Below are positions 25,021-36,314 of a stretch of 64,000 nucleotides of DNA, piece by piece (within the stretch, counting starts at the first letter, position 1; each line of letters opens with the position of its first letter). The notes beneath the pieces are model-generated. The model worked only from the letters and a program-made list of their open reading frames with translations. It searched no databases and was not told the DNA's origin. Source of the DNA: Heliocidaris tuberculata (taxonomy: Eukaryota > Echinodermata > Echinoidea > Camarodonta > Echinometridae); NCBI GenBank assembly GCA_025618425.1, contig CM046833.1:743172-807171 (forward strand). Direction: 5' to 3'. Both the position numbers and the translations under genes were made by a program.

Positions 25021-25937
25021 TTTATACAACACACGATATACGATATAGAAACCGGACTAAATGGACTAAATGAAACCGAGATAGGCCTAGGTCTGGACGA
25101 GGTCTTATTTTGCTTACACGGTTCAACTTGCACCGAATGTAATATTCGAACCGACCGCACGAATGAAAACATTGAATATTTGTTACAACACACGATATAC
25201 GATAGGAATAAGACTAAATCAATGGACTAATGAAACCAAGATAGATCTAACGTTAGGCCTACATGAAGGTCTGGACGAGGTCTTATTTTGCTTACCTTTC
25301 GTACGTCAATAGAAGGCTTTCCCGGTGTTCCAATATTATAAGGTCTAGTCTAGATCTACATGTAAGTTAGTTCCACATTGCAAATTCCAGATGGAAATCC
25401 ATTAATATCTTAGTCACTAGTCACGAATCAGAAACTTCAAGTTTGTGTAAAAGTTAACTGTTCAAAACTTAGTAATATTCCGAAATTTGTAAAAACTCTT
25501 GCAACTCTTGCAACTCTTGCAACTCTTGCAACGCAAAGGTTAAGGCTAGCCAAGCGAAACATGCGATGCATGCGCTGCATGCAGTGATGCGCATGTATGT
25601 ATGCGCTGGCAGCGCAAAGGGTACGTACGCGCATGCAGTTAAGTACGTGTCCTGGTACGTGCAGTACGCAAGTTCAGTGTGTCCTGGGTTCTATTGCACG
25701 GTTGGTTTTGTGTCAGCGTGCAACAGCTGTTTCTTCTGAATATCATGTGACCCACATTCATCCAATCAGGTGTCAAGGATCTACGTATGTGTTGTATAAA
25801 TATATATTATGTGGTGTATTTGGAAGACAGTTTTTGTCTTATATGTCCTCGTGTCTCCTTAATACACCAGTCCCTATTATGACAGAATAAACCTCATTTT
25901 TGTGTGTCTACCTAATACACCATACAGTAAGATATAC

Positions 25938-25939
25938 CC

Positions 25940-25997
<58 letters not shown>

Positions 25998-26002
25998 ATA
26001 TT

Positions 26003-26061
<59 letters not shown>

Positions 26062-26066
26062 ATATT
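25938..26066. repeat. TA microsatellite
   Basis: Over 120 bases of TA with TATG and TATT interruptions. Confidence 0.95.
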
Positions 26067-26120
26067 GAAAAAAATGTCACAAGGAGACGGCCGTAGCTTT
26101 TATTGTCTTCCTTTATTTGT

Positions 26121-26150
26121 CAAGCTTTCGATCAATGATCTTCATCAGGA
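26121..26150 (-). ncRNA. Hammerhead-like RNA motif (a), inverted copy of (b)
   Basis: Identical over 30 bases to the plus-strand motif at 26371-26400. Confidence 0.35.
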
Positions 26151-26296
26151 CTGTATAAAAAAACACAAAGTGCTGGCTGACACTTACATCGGAATATAAA
26201 TTTCAATTTCTTACAATTGTTAAGTATGCTCATCATTATATTAATAGTAATTATAACAATTATTATTATTATTATCATTATTATTATTATTATTAT

Positions 26297-26340
<44 letters not shown>

Positions 26341-26370
26341 ATATTCTTATCCTTAACATTCCTGATGAAG

Positions 26371-26400
26371 TCCTGATGAAGATCATTGATCGAAAGCTTG
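26371..26400 (+). ncRNA. Hammerhead-like RNA motif (b)
   Basis: CTGATGA, one extra A, stem GATC/GATC, GAAA, palindrome AGCT, then U. GTC before and GAC after could form a 3 bp stem I. The extra base before stem II departs from the canonical core. Confidence 0.35.
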
Positions 26401-26516
26401 ACAAATAAAGGAGGACAATGAAAGCTACGACCGTCTCATAGTGGCATTTCTTTCAAATTGCCTTCCACTAAAACCACTATGAGTGACCACCAGCGTTGTG
26501 TTCGAGGAACATTTCT

Positions 26517-26520
<4 letters not shown>

Positions 26521-26572
<52 letters not shown>
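26521..26572. repeat. TA microsatellite
   Basis: 26 or so TA dinucleotides. Confidence 0.95.
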
Positions 26573-26573
<1 letters not shown>

Positions 26574-27650
26574 CGAGATACCCAACTTTAACATTTCGAC
26601 GGCGTCTCGGTAAATTGTATATTGTGAGGATTGATGAGACAGGAAACTTCCACTCAGCACAACACACTTCAACCTCCAATCTCACTCACTAGATAACGTT
26701 CAAATAACTGGCACTGAAATCATCCTTAACATATCACGCGACGCAATCTTCCACACGGAATTCTTCTGGATTTCAAAACTTAAGACCCTACACCTAAATG
26801 ATATTATCGTTGACCAAATGACACCAATTTTGGGACAATGTACATGGAAAACTTCCTTAAATGTACCCTTACCTTGTCAGTTTGTGCTTTGTTTTTAATC
26901 ACAGGTACACTATCCCTATCAGCTCATTTTATGTTAAAATCATTTAAGTCCAACTCTTAGATATGAACATTGTACCTAAGTTATTGGTCACAAGACTTAA
27001 ATCTCAACTACAACACAATTATATCGTACGCAATATTATTTATTGTTTACCAGTCGTGATGTGATTTAAATCATTTAAACCATTTAATTCCTATTGAATT
27101 ATAAATTTGTAACGCTCTCACTCTGTTCAAACCATTCAATACTTACGTACCATTGGTTTGAAATCCCATTCGCAAGCAGTATGTTTGCAACCAATTATAT
27201 TCCTTTGTGATCAACTATATATTTGTTTATTCACGTCTCATTCTAAGTTAATCCCGGTGCTCTCCTTTTATCATCTTGCCTCTCTTTCCCTCACATTCTG
27301 TCTGTCTGTCTGTCTCTCTCTTTCTTCCTGCCACACTTACCTGCTATCCCATTGTCAAAGGTCAGAAATTTATTCACACTTGACCGCACAAATTTTACAC
27401 ACCACACACATACATTAGTCACCCTCAACGAAACTTCAATTTCTGTAAGCGGTCTTTTACATTTAATTTCTGTACATTTCTAAACTATGTTCTTATTATT
27501 CATTCATTAAGTTACTTGTAATAAACTGTAGCCATGAAGGTATATGCTAATATCAATATGCAAATGTATATTTTGTTATTAAATGGAATATAAAAACACA
27601 CAATGATATGTGTGTATATTGAAGTATATGCTATATGTTTGTATTATCAT
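26573..27650. other. No recognised gene
   Basis: AT-rich sequence with a TCTG/TC-rich patch at 27298-27322. No coding or structural signal seen. Confidence 0.5.
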
Positions 27651-27657
27651 CTTCAGA

Positions 27658-27690
27658 ATCTGAAGAAGGCCGGGAAGGCCGAAAGCTTGA
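27658..27690 (+). ncRNA. Hammerhead-like RNA motif (c)
   Basis: CTGAAGA, extra A, stem GGCC/GGCC with loop GGGAA, GAAA, AGCT, U; then AATAAAG. Flanks AGAAT and GATCT allow a weak stem I. The same outer sequence as motif (b) but a different stem II. Confidence 0.35.
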
Positions 27691-27730
27691 TCTAATAAAG
27701 TTAAAGTTCAGCTACGTCCTTTGTCTCCTG

Positions 27731-27737
<7 letters not shown>

Positions 27738-27780
<43 letters not shown>
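27738..27780. repeat. TA microsatellite
   Basis: About 20 TA dinucleotides directly before a CAGTGCTGGTCAAAA element end. Confidence 0.95.
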
Positions 27781-27782
<2 letters not shown>

Positions 27783-27785
27783 TAC

Positions 27786-28760
27786 AGTGCTGGTCAAAAA
27801 TTCCGGTACTCCCTGGATTTTGTAATGACCTTCTCTAGGCTCTCAAAAAACATTTTTACAGGTTTGGATATTATATATATTAAAAGATCTGTCTATGATA
27901 TTTTGATATTTACGTGTGTATTATTCTTTCTCCGTTTTGATTTAAAAAATTGATTTGGCAAAAAGCAGCCTAATGATATTTGTTTTTTTAACACACTTTT
28001 TTCGTCCAAAATTAATATAAAACTTACTCATACATTCGAGATCCCCCAATTTACCACAGGTTGCTTTGGTTAAAGCCTTGTAAATCCAATACATTTACCA
28101 TATCCACATGATTACTTTCATAAGTAATCAGCTTTAAATATCCATCCAGCTTTCTTGCAGCAACAGTCCAAAAAGTCTCTTTGCCACTTCTTTTCATTTC
28201 GTCCCAACTACGCCAGTTAGGGTTCATATAAGGATACTAAGCTTATAATGTCGTTATTTCGTTTTATATCATAATATTTTTGTATCCACTGATCCTACAT
28301 AGTATGCAGCTTGAATAAACTTATGTTTTCGGGTTTGTTTGTTTTTTACTATAATGTTGTGTAAAATATACCCTGATTAATGACAGACTATGTCGCATTA
28401 CTTATTTTGGAAATCTGTTGTGGCATTCATGATGGTCTGGAATATCATCAATATTGTATGAAACGCCAACTTAATCTTCATGAATTCATCTCTTGACTAT
28501 TTAATTTCCGCACTACCACTTTATACATTGCTTGAAAGTGGGGACAAAGCAAGCAGGGGACACTTGTTCACCGTCCCTATGGCCACGACACACATTTAAG
28601 TTGACACGTATATATATATAAACTAGTTTGCCTCAATGAAGCACAACAGTACTCTTTTTCTTGGGGAAATGCGTAAATTGGACTTTTATTGTTTTCTTTT
28701 TGTAACAAGAAAATGATCCCCAAGACCCGTTAAGTTTCTTTAAATTATGATGACATGAAT
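27786..28760. mobile_element. Probable Tc1/mariner-like relic
   Basis: Starts CAGTGCTGGTCAAAAATTCC next to TA repeats; 36317 has the similar AGCGCTGGTCAAAAGTTTC. Both resemble Tc1/mariner inverted ends (family knowledge). A block near 28655-28730 (TTGGGGAAATGCGTAAATTG, ATCCCCAAGAC) recurs inverted near 36833-36890. No transposase frame is visible. The right boundary is a guess. Confidence 0.4.
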
Positions 28761-29960
28761 TTTCAAATGTTCACGATCTAGCCCTCCTAAATCTGGAAAA
28801 AAATCTTCTAATGGCAATGTCAGATGATAGTGATTGTGCTGTTTTATAGAATCAAATAGCATCAAAGAATGTATATTTACCGACATTCTACGCATGTATC
28901 ATTGGATATATATTGAAAATCGTTCCATTATACTTTCAAAAACTAAACGTGGATGAATCGTGTTATATCTCATCTAGATGGAATCTGAGTGTTTAATTAC
29001 ATCCGGTCCGACATTAGAGTAGTGCTACTCCGACGGGGTAAGGCGAATTCAAGTTTGGTTATTCATGGAAAATTCCTGATTTTGCTATGATTTCACTCTT
29101 TAAAATCCAGTGTGAAAAAAAAATCGCAATTACGGAATATTGTTGTTAGATCCTCAACAATATCTGAAAACATAATGAAAGTTAAATGTAACAGATAGTT
29201 TTGGGAAGCCCTCAAAAACTTTTCGTTCGATTTCTTTGATTTTACTTAATAAATAGCAGGGTACTAACATAACTAAGATGCTTTGAAGTTTTTTCCTCCT
29301 CAAGTGAAATATTTATTGAATGAGAGGTAAAAAGTAATAAAAATCACTGGCCCCCAAAAGAGGGGATGTAAATTCAAACAACGGCCACACACACTACTCA
29401 CATTAGGATTGCTGTATAGAATACGTTACACATAGTGCGAAGCGCTGGGTTTATTGTGCGGGGAACCTTCGGGTGGATATGGTCTTAGCGTGAGGTAGTG
29501 AAAAGCCGTTACCAAGCGTTTCTTACGGATATTACACTAAATTTTGTTCGAAATCGGGAATGGAATGTTAAATAATCTCGGGCACGTGTCTTATGATAAA
29601 AGGAGAGTATGCGACTATGTTAGATAAGTTTTTTTCCAGTATGATTTTTGCTACCGAGACTGTCTTTAAGGAATACTTGGCACGTTTCACTAACTCATAT
29701 TGAATAATTGAAATAGAAATCTGCACAGGTAAATATATTGGCTAATGAAAAAAAAATGAAAAGAAGTGATAATAATAACACATTTGCAAAAACATATATG
29801 ACATACAACTTAGAAATGGCGAAAGTTCTTCTTTCATCAAATTGAGAATACACATGGAAACAGAGCCGGATGAAACACAAGCAAATCTACTCAAATATCG
29901 ATCAAGGTCGGAAATTTAAACCATGTACTTTTCTACCAGGGGCATCACGGAACCTTGACC
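28760..29960. other. Downstream of the death-fold gene; dispersed repeat at ~29150-29690
   Basis: A repeat with ATGCTTTGAAGTTTTTTCCTCCTCAAG, TGCGAAGCGCTGGG and ATTACACTAAA blocks recurs diverged at about 44650-45100 and partly at 38640-38780. Minus-strand AATAAA candidates for the death-fold gene lie at 29450-29455 and 29312-29317. Confidence 0.45.
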
Positions 29961-29962
29961 GC

Positions 29963-30189
29963 TCAGTCCAACAGCATGGAGACGAGTCCAATAGTCCCCA
30001 TGGTGAGATGAGAAGGGTCGAATGTCTGTATTTTGTACTCTTGAAGTTTGCTCTCCTGTACATCTAGAGCTCTAGCGAACGGAAAGATGTCTGTCATGAG
30101 CAAATCGTACGCCACGGCTACTCTCTTTTTCTTGTCTCCTGATGCTCGTTTCGTAATCGCCTTGGCAGTGAATAACTCATCATCGGTTT
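29963..30189 (-). CDS. Death-fold gene exon 9: truncated fourth death-fold-like unit and stop
   Basis: Acceptor AAAATTTCAG, then 75 codons to TGA (29963-29965). It encodes a basic linker (KAITKRASGDKKKR) and a helical stretch including LLMTDIFPFARALDVQESKL and GTIGLVSMLLD. The stop falls where units 1-3 have their conserved Trp, so the unit lacks its last helix. The next frame codons are AVKVP then another TGA. Either the gene naturally ends here, or it is a decayed or variant end, or a further exon was missed. Confidence 0.6.
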
Positions 30190-33100
30190 CTGAAATTTTA
30201 TAAAGACATACCCACAGCCATAAAGGGAAAAAAATAAAACAATGCAGAAAGAAATTGTTAAAAAAAAACCTGTAAAAATAACCACAAATGTAAAAACATT
30301 ACGCCTACAAATGTAAAAATTTCAATTTTTACCTCAAATGTCATAACATGTCAACCGCAAATGTAAAAACCCATTGCTTGCATAATTCACCTATGTATGA
30401 TGTATGTGTGTGTGCATGTGTATGCTTGTTTTTGAGGTTTCCTGACCATTAAAATTCCTAAAAAATCCAAAGACCCTTTACCACAAATGTAAAAACATAT
30501 CAACTGCAAATGTAAAAAAATCAATGAACTAGTGGTTTACTAGTGTTTTCCCTCTCTATGATCAGTTTACCGTTTACAGGAGGGGGAGGGGGAGGGACAG
30601 GGTCAAAGAGCTGATCATCATAAACTTCAATGGCAGGAAAAATTCACATACAAAATGTAGTCGCAATAGATCAGCAATTTGTTTTATCAGTTTCAAGAGG
30701 GCGCTTCACATAAATTGAATTTGAACGTAATTTTTACTTTTTATGTACGTGATTTTTAATGATGAACTATTCAGTGGTTGAAGAAAAATAAAACCACTGA
30801 AACACATCATCGTTTCAATCTAGTGATAATCCAGTGCACTATATTTCGCACGCCGAATGCTGTTTTGAATGAAAATAAGGTGCGGCAGTAAATCCGTTAG
30901 GAACTCAAGATGCAACAATCGCCTCATATGCAGGCAACGAGACTATTTATTAGGGCATCGATGTTCTCGGATATATAATTTTTATGTTGCAATTACATAA
31001 AGTGCCACATTTTCAACATTTTCACTCGCTCCCAAAGATTGTAAAAGTTAATATTCGGGCAAAAGGCGTTAGTCCCCTCGCGAAAATGTTCCCGTACACC
31101 CATGATGATAAGTGTGTGTATAAAAAAAGTAATTTTAATAAATATTTAAAACATACTGAATAGACAATAATTTTATTCTGACTCTTGTAAATATTATTAA
31201 CTGAAGATGGCTTGGATTTTCAGAATAAAGGACAAATTTCTAGTTTCAAGAAAATTATGCACTTGCCAATGATAATGACGCACCCTATACCCCCACATAA
31301 TCATTATGGTGTGTCATTCGTCAAAGTGAAGGTGGACTTCAGGCACACCTCTGTCAGTTTTGTGACTGATAAAACCCCACTAAAATTGACCTACACCACA
31401 GTCACAAAAAAAAAAAAAAAAAAAAAAACAATTACGAACAATGGGCAAGTTTGAGGAACATTTGTACATCCCAAAAATGATGATTGTGTCACAAAAATGA
31501 TGCACATGTCACATGACCTAGCACCAAGAAGAAATCCATTACAACTTTTTATTTCTCAAATTTCCAAAATTGCTGTCAAGTACGTAGATGAGTGATATGA
31601 TTACCAATATTCAACTCTTTTTGAAAATTAATTATTGCATTGTAATGAAAATTACAAGGGACAGGGTAATTACGTTTTATCTTTTTTTTTCGTCTTCAAA
31701 TGTCTCCAGCTGCTGGGGCCGAAACATAAATTGTTATTCAATATTTCCTAAGAAAGAGGGTGCAAAAATGGCGCAATGTATGGGTCACAGCTTTCATTTT
31801 AATGACCCTACGATGATGCACCTGGTATAGGTTGCGTCATTTCAATGGACAGTGCATTATTCATTTTGTTCTGGGTCATTTTTAAAAGTGTAGTTATGTG
31901 TTATCTTTGATTATCACGAGATTGAAAAGTTTACATGCAGGTTCCGGGCATTGAATTTTACTGCAATTATTCAATATTCATCATTAGAATTTAAATTAAA
32001 TAAAGACTAGAAATTACGTTCAAACTCAATATGTGAAACGCCCTCTTGAAACTGATAAAGTAATTGCTAATTTATTGCGTGAATTTATTGTATGTGAATT
32101 TTTCCTGCCATTGAAGTTTATGATGATCAGCTCTTTGACCCTGCCCCCCCCCCCCCCTCTCTGGAAACGGTAAGCTGATCATAGAGAGGGAAAACACTAG
32201 TAAGCCACTAGTTTAATGAATTTTTTACATTTGCAGTTGACATGTTTTTACATTTGTGGTAAAGGGTCTTTCGATATTTCAGGGGTTTTAATGGTCAGGA
32301 AACCTCACACATAAGCATACACACGCACACACACACACATCTCCTAATAACTGATCTTACATAGATGACTGATCTTACATTATGCAAGCAATGAATTTTT
32401 TACATTTGCGGTTGACATGTTATGACATTTGAGGTAAAAATTGAATTTTTTACATTTGTAGGTGAAATGTTTTCACATTTGTGGTTATTTTTACACTTGT
32501 GGTTGACATGTTATGACATTTGAGGTAAACATGGAAAATTTTACATTTGTAGCCGAAATGTTTTTACATTTGTGGTTAAACAGATATTTACATTTGTGGG
32601 CGATTTTTTTTTTCACATTTGTGGTTATTTTTACACTTGTGGTTGACATGTTATGACATTTGTGGTTATTTTGACATTTGCGGGTGCACTGTTTTTCACA
32701 GTTGTGGTTATTTTTAAATTTCTAGTAGATTTTTGCACTTGTGGGCTCTACATCCCCCCCCCCTCTCTCTCTGTCACTGAAGAAACTAGATTATCTGCTG
32801 TGTCCAGTAAATGATTCAACACAGTCTACATTAGTATCTACGTTGTAAAAATGGGGCGTATGAATGTAAAGGGTTCGTTGTTCTTTACCAGAAGATTCAA
32901 CATGACATAGTGCAGCCCGAAGTTTTTGCCTTTTCTCGTTATTATTGCATTCCTGTTCCCCCAGCCAGTCCTCTATCATCTGATAGGTGTTGAAAAGAAC
33001 TTTATCATTCTCATCCGGCTTTTGGTTGATCAGAACGTCTTTATCTCCCTTGCGTGGCGAAATGAGAGCACGTATCTTCCCGCAGTGCCTTATCGTAAGG

Positions 33101-36100
33101 GTGTGGACATGCTCCTTGACTTCCTTTTGCGACAATGGCTGCTTTTTAGCTTCAGGCACTGCAATATTCACAAGATATATGGCTAGGAATCAATCCAGAT
33201 ATTTTTATATTGTTCTCTCATTATAATTTGTCATTGCGAATGAGGCTTTTTGATTGGGCGTCGCCTGCTAAATTCGAAGCTTCTATTGTGCCTCTTTAAT
33301 ACGATGGTCGATTGGAAATTATGTATAAATGATGGAACAAGAGTATTTGTCAGTTTGTTGATTATTCTTTCACTGCATATTCATTTTAATGTTTGTAACA
33401 TTCGATATGGTGCAATAGATTGGACAAGCAAACTTAAATCATATTAAATAACTTCCATTATGGTAATCAGGGGCGACGCCAGTGTATTTAAATAGGGGGG
33501 GGGGGGGCAAAATGACGCGTATAGCAACGTCGCACGTCGAGGGTTTTGAAATAACAAATAGGACTATAACAGTTATGTCATAATTGCATGGCCTAGCCTT
33601 CTCTTCTCCATTTCCCCTTCTCTTTCTTCCCCCCCCCCCCCTTCTTCCTCTTTTTTTTTTCTTTTTTGCTCACTTGAAAAATGATAGGGGGCGGCTGCCC
33701 CCCCCCTGCCCCCCCCCCCCGTAGCGCCGCCCTTGATGGTAATACAAATGTAAGAAGATTAATTCCAATAATAAAGTCCACCTTCCAAAATGTAATAAAT
33801 TAACCCCTATAGACATGATAGATATTGCATTTGTTTGCATATTCATAGTTTCTCTAAGTATAGAGCCATGTTAGCTGTCACATTAATATAAAGTTTCTGC
33901 CAAAACCTACCTCGAAAGAAATCATTTTCACCTTCACTCAAGTTCAAATTTTCCAACGTCAAACTTAACATCACGACTGGGTTGATATTGAAGGGTCCTT
34001 CCTTCCATTTTTCTAACTTCCTTAAAGCTTTTCCAACAATTTCCCTTAAACCTGAGCTAGAATCTACGATGTTAGCAATGCCGTCTATGTTCAGTTCTTC
34101 AAGGACCCGAGCAATGTTAACTGTTGATTTTTTTCCAATCTGCCATAAAATGTGTTCAAAATCTTCAGAAGCTGGACCTTCCACATCCGAAACAATTCGC
34201 CGGAGATCTAGTGTTTAAACAAAAACAGTATTATTCAGGTTGAATTTGAAACAGCTCTATGATTCACATAATGCCTCGTAAAAAAAGTACACACTGTCAC
34301 ACCCACACACACGAACACCCACACACACACCAAGTCGCACTTGCATATGAGAGAGATAAACACCATTTTAAACTAAAGTGGGCATGATTCAGCTCGGAGT
34401 CATGGTTAACTAAATGTTAATACTGCAAAACTAGATAAAACTAGATTGAAACTTACATCATAAGTTCATGCAAACGCTGATAAATGCCTCATCATGCATG
34501 CAAAAAGCAATCTATACAATTCGCAAGCCGAACGCAGGTGATGGGCTCAGATAAACAATGAATGGTCAAGGAGAGATACAAATACGTGTCGAGGGGAGAT
34601 GTCGCTTCGCCTGATACTAATTATGCAGGGTGTCCTGATATAAAAATGTAACCCATTTCTATTGGCAAAGTACCTAACAATTCCAAATTATTATTTGATT
34701 AATGTATAGATCATTGGAAAAACTGATTTTCTCGTCTTTCATCTGACATCATAAACATGATCAATAGATTACGCAAAACTGATTTCAGACATTTTGAAGT
34801 CGAAGAGTAAAAACCCATTTGATGAAAATATTTGGATGCTTCTACTTCTTTTTTTTTTCCTTTTTTTTTGTTCCATTATGGTTAAAACAGAGGGAATTAT
34901 TTGGAATTATCAATGATTAGAAATACACATCGTTGAAAAGCTCACACTAAGCAAAAGTACGCACGTGACACTACACACGTGACACTACTCCAGCCTCAAA
35001 TCATTTTTCGTAGGACTGGTGTAGGGAAGGGTATTATTGCGTAGGCATGGCGTACAGTAACGTAGTGTTGTGTAGACTTGTTTAAAAACTGCGTACTTTC
35101 TGCGGCCAGTGCTCTATGCCGAAAGTACGCGAAAAATTAAACATGTTTAATTTTTTGCATCCATCTCGCGCACCCCTTTGCGTCCCTCGGCGTATTGCTG
35201 CGTAGGCCAGCGTAGGCACAGCGTAGGGCAGCGTAAGCTCGGCGTAGTCGATACGCAGCACTACGCAACTCTACGTCGGCCCAGTGTGAAACCCCCTTTA
35301 GTCAAAAGTTTTTCTCTCCCTGCTCACTTTCCAAAGTGGCTGCAGAGAGCTTTTCAACTTACGGCTGACAAAACAGCTTTATACCTGATAAATTTACGTT
35401 ATTTTTATTTATAATTGAAGAGAAATTTCAGTTGTCCATTAACAGCTTAAAGAAAAGGAGGGGGCAGTTCATGGTGCAAAAATAACACTTTTTCATTTCC
35501 ATCATGCCCATGCAAGTTAAAGTTTTCATATAGGCATTTAATAATCCGCTGCCACGGCAAGCCTTTGTGTACAAGAATAAAATATTTCCTTCTGATTTTG
35601 AGCAAAATTTGAATAGGAAAACAAGCTTTTGCTTCTCCTTGCTAGCTATTACTTCGTTGGAATATCTAAAGATGAAAGCAAAATGTTATAAAAATCATGT
35701 TTAGGCCTTTACTACTTTTATGAATACGGCCCATTGACATATTTTTTGAGGAAGGTAAATGAAGGAGATTACTAGAGGTCAATGGGTCTTATCAATTATA
35801 ATCAGTGCCTGCTCAGTAATGATTTCATATGAGAGAAGAGAATATGAGTTAACAAAAAAAAAAACAGTGTATTTTCAATGAGAAATAAGTCTAAATCATT
35901 CCCTGTTTTCTCAAAACTATAATGAACCAAACTTCGCAGTCATCCACATATTTTTAACAACTGGATTTCTGACACTGCCACTTCAGACTGCCTGAAATCG
36001 GTCATGCATAATTTATCGATCATGTTTGTTATGGCATATGAACGAACAGTAAATGGGCTTTCCAATGATGTGTACATTAATCAAATAATAATTTGCAGTT

Positions 36101-36252
36101 ATAGAGTCATTTGCCAATAAATTTGGATTTCCCTTTTTCAAGGACACCCTGTATTGAGTTGGTATAGGAGTTTAGCTGTGAATATATCCTTTTGCACAAA
36201 TAGGCTGCGATACATTCCCATGTCTTCTTGGCCTGAATAGGATATGCGATGA

Positions 36253-36314
<62 letters not shown>

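Larger units (their letters stand above)
23850..25800. repeat. ~1 kb tandem duplication, each copy with a long hairpin
   Basis: The sequence from ACAAATATTCAATGTTTATG repeats about 1,000 bp later (23857 and 24858), through CACTAGTCACGAATCAGAAA to GATCTACGTATGTGTTGTAT. Each copy has arms of about 75 bp around GGCGCGAAGCG, plus a third, direct copy of one arm ~190 bp further on. Copy 2 also has a four-fold CAACTCTTG run at 25501-25533 that copy 1 lacks. Confidence 0.8.
26067..26455. mobile_element. Short foldback with identical hammerhead-like motifs in both arms
   Basis: Arms of about 90 bp: 26067-26160 pairs with 26360-26455. Both contain the same 30-base motif (26121-26150 minus, 26371-26400 plus), then AAATAAAGG and AAAGCTACG. 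The centre holds ATT and TAG trinucleotide repeats (26256-26338). The arms look like retroelement 3' ends. Confidence 0.6.
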
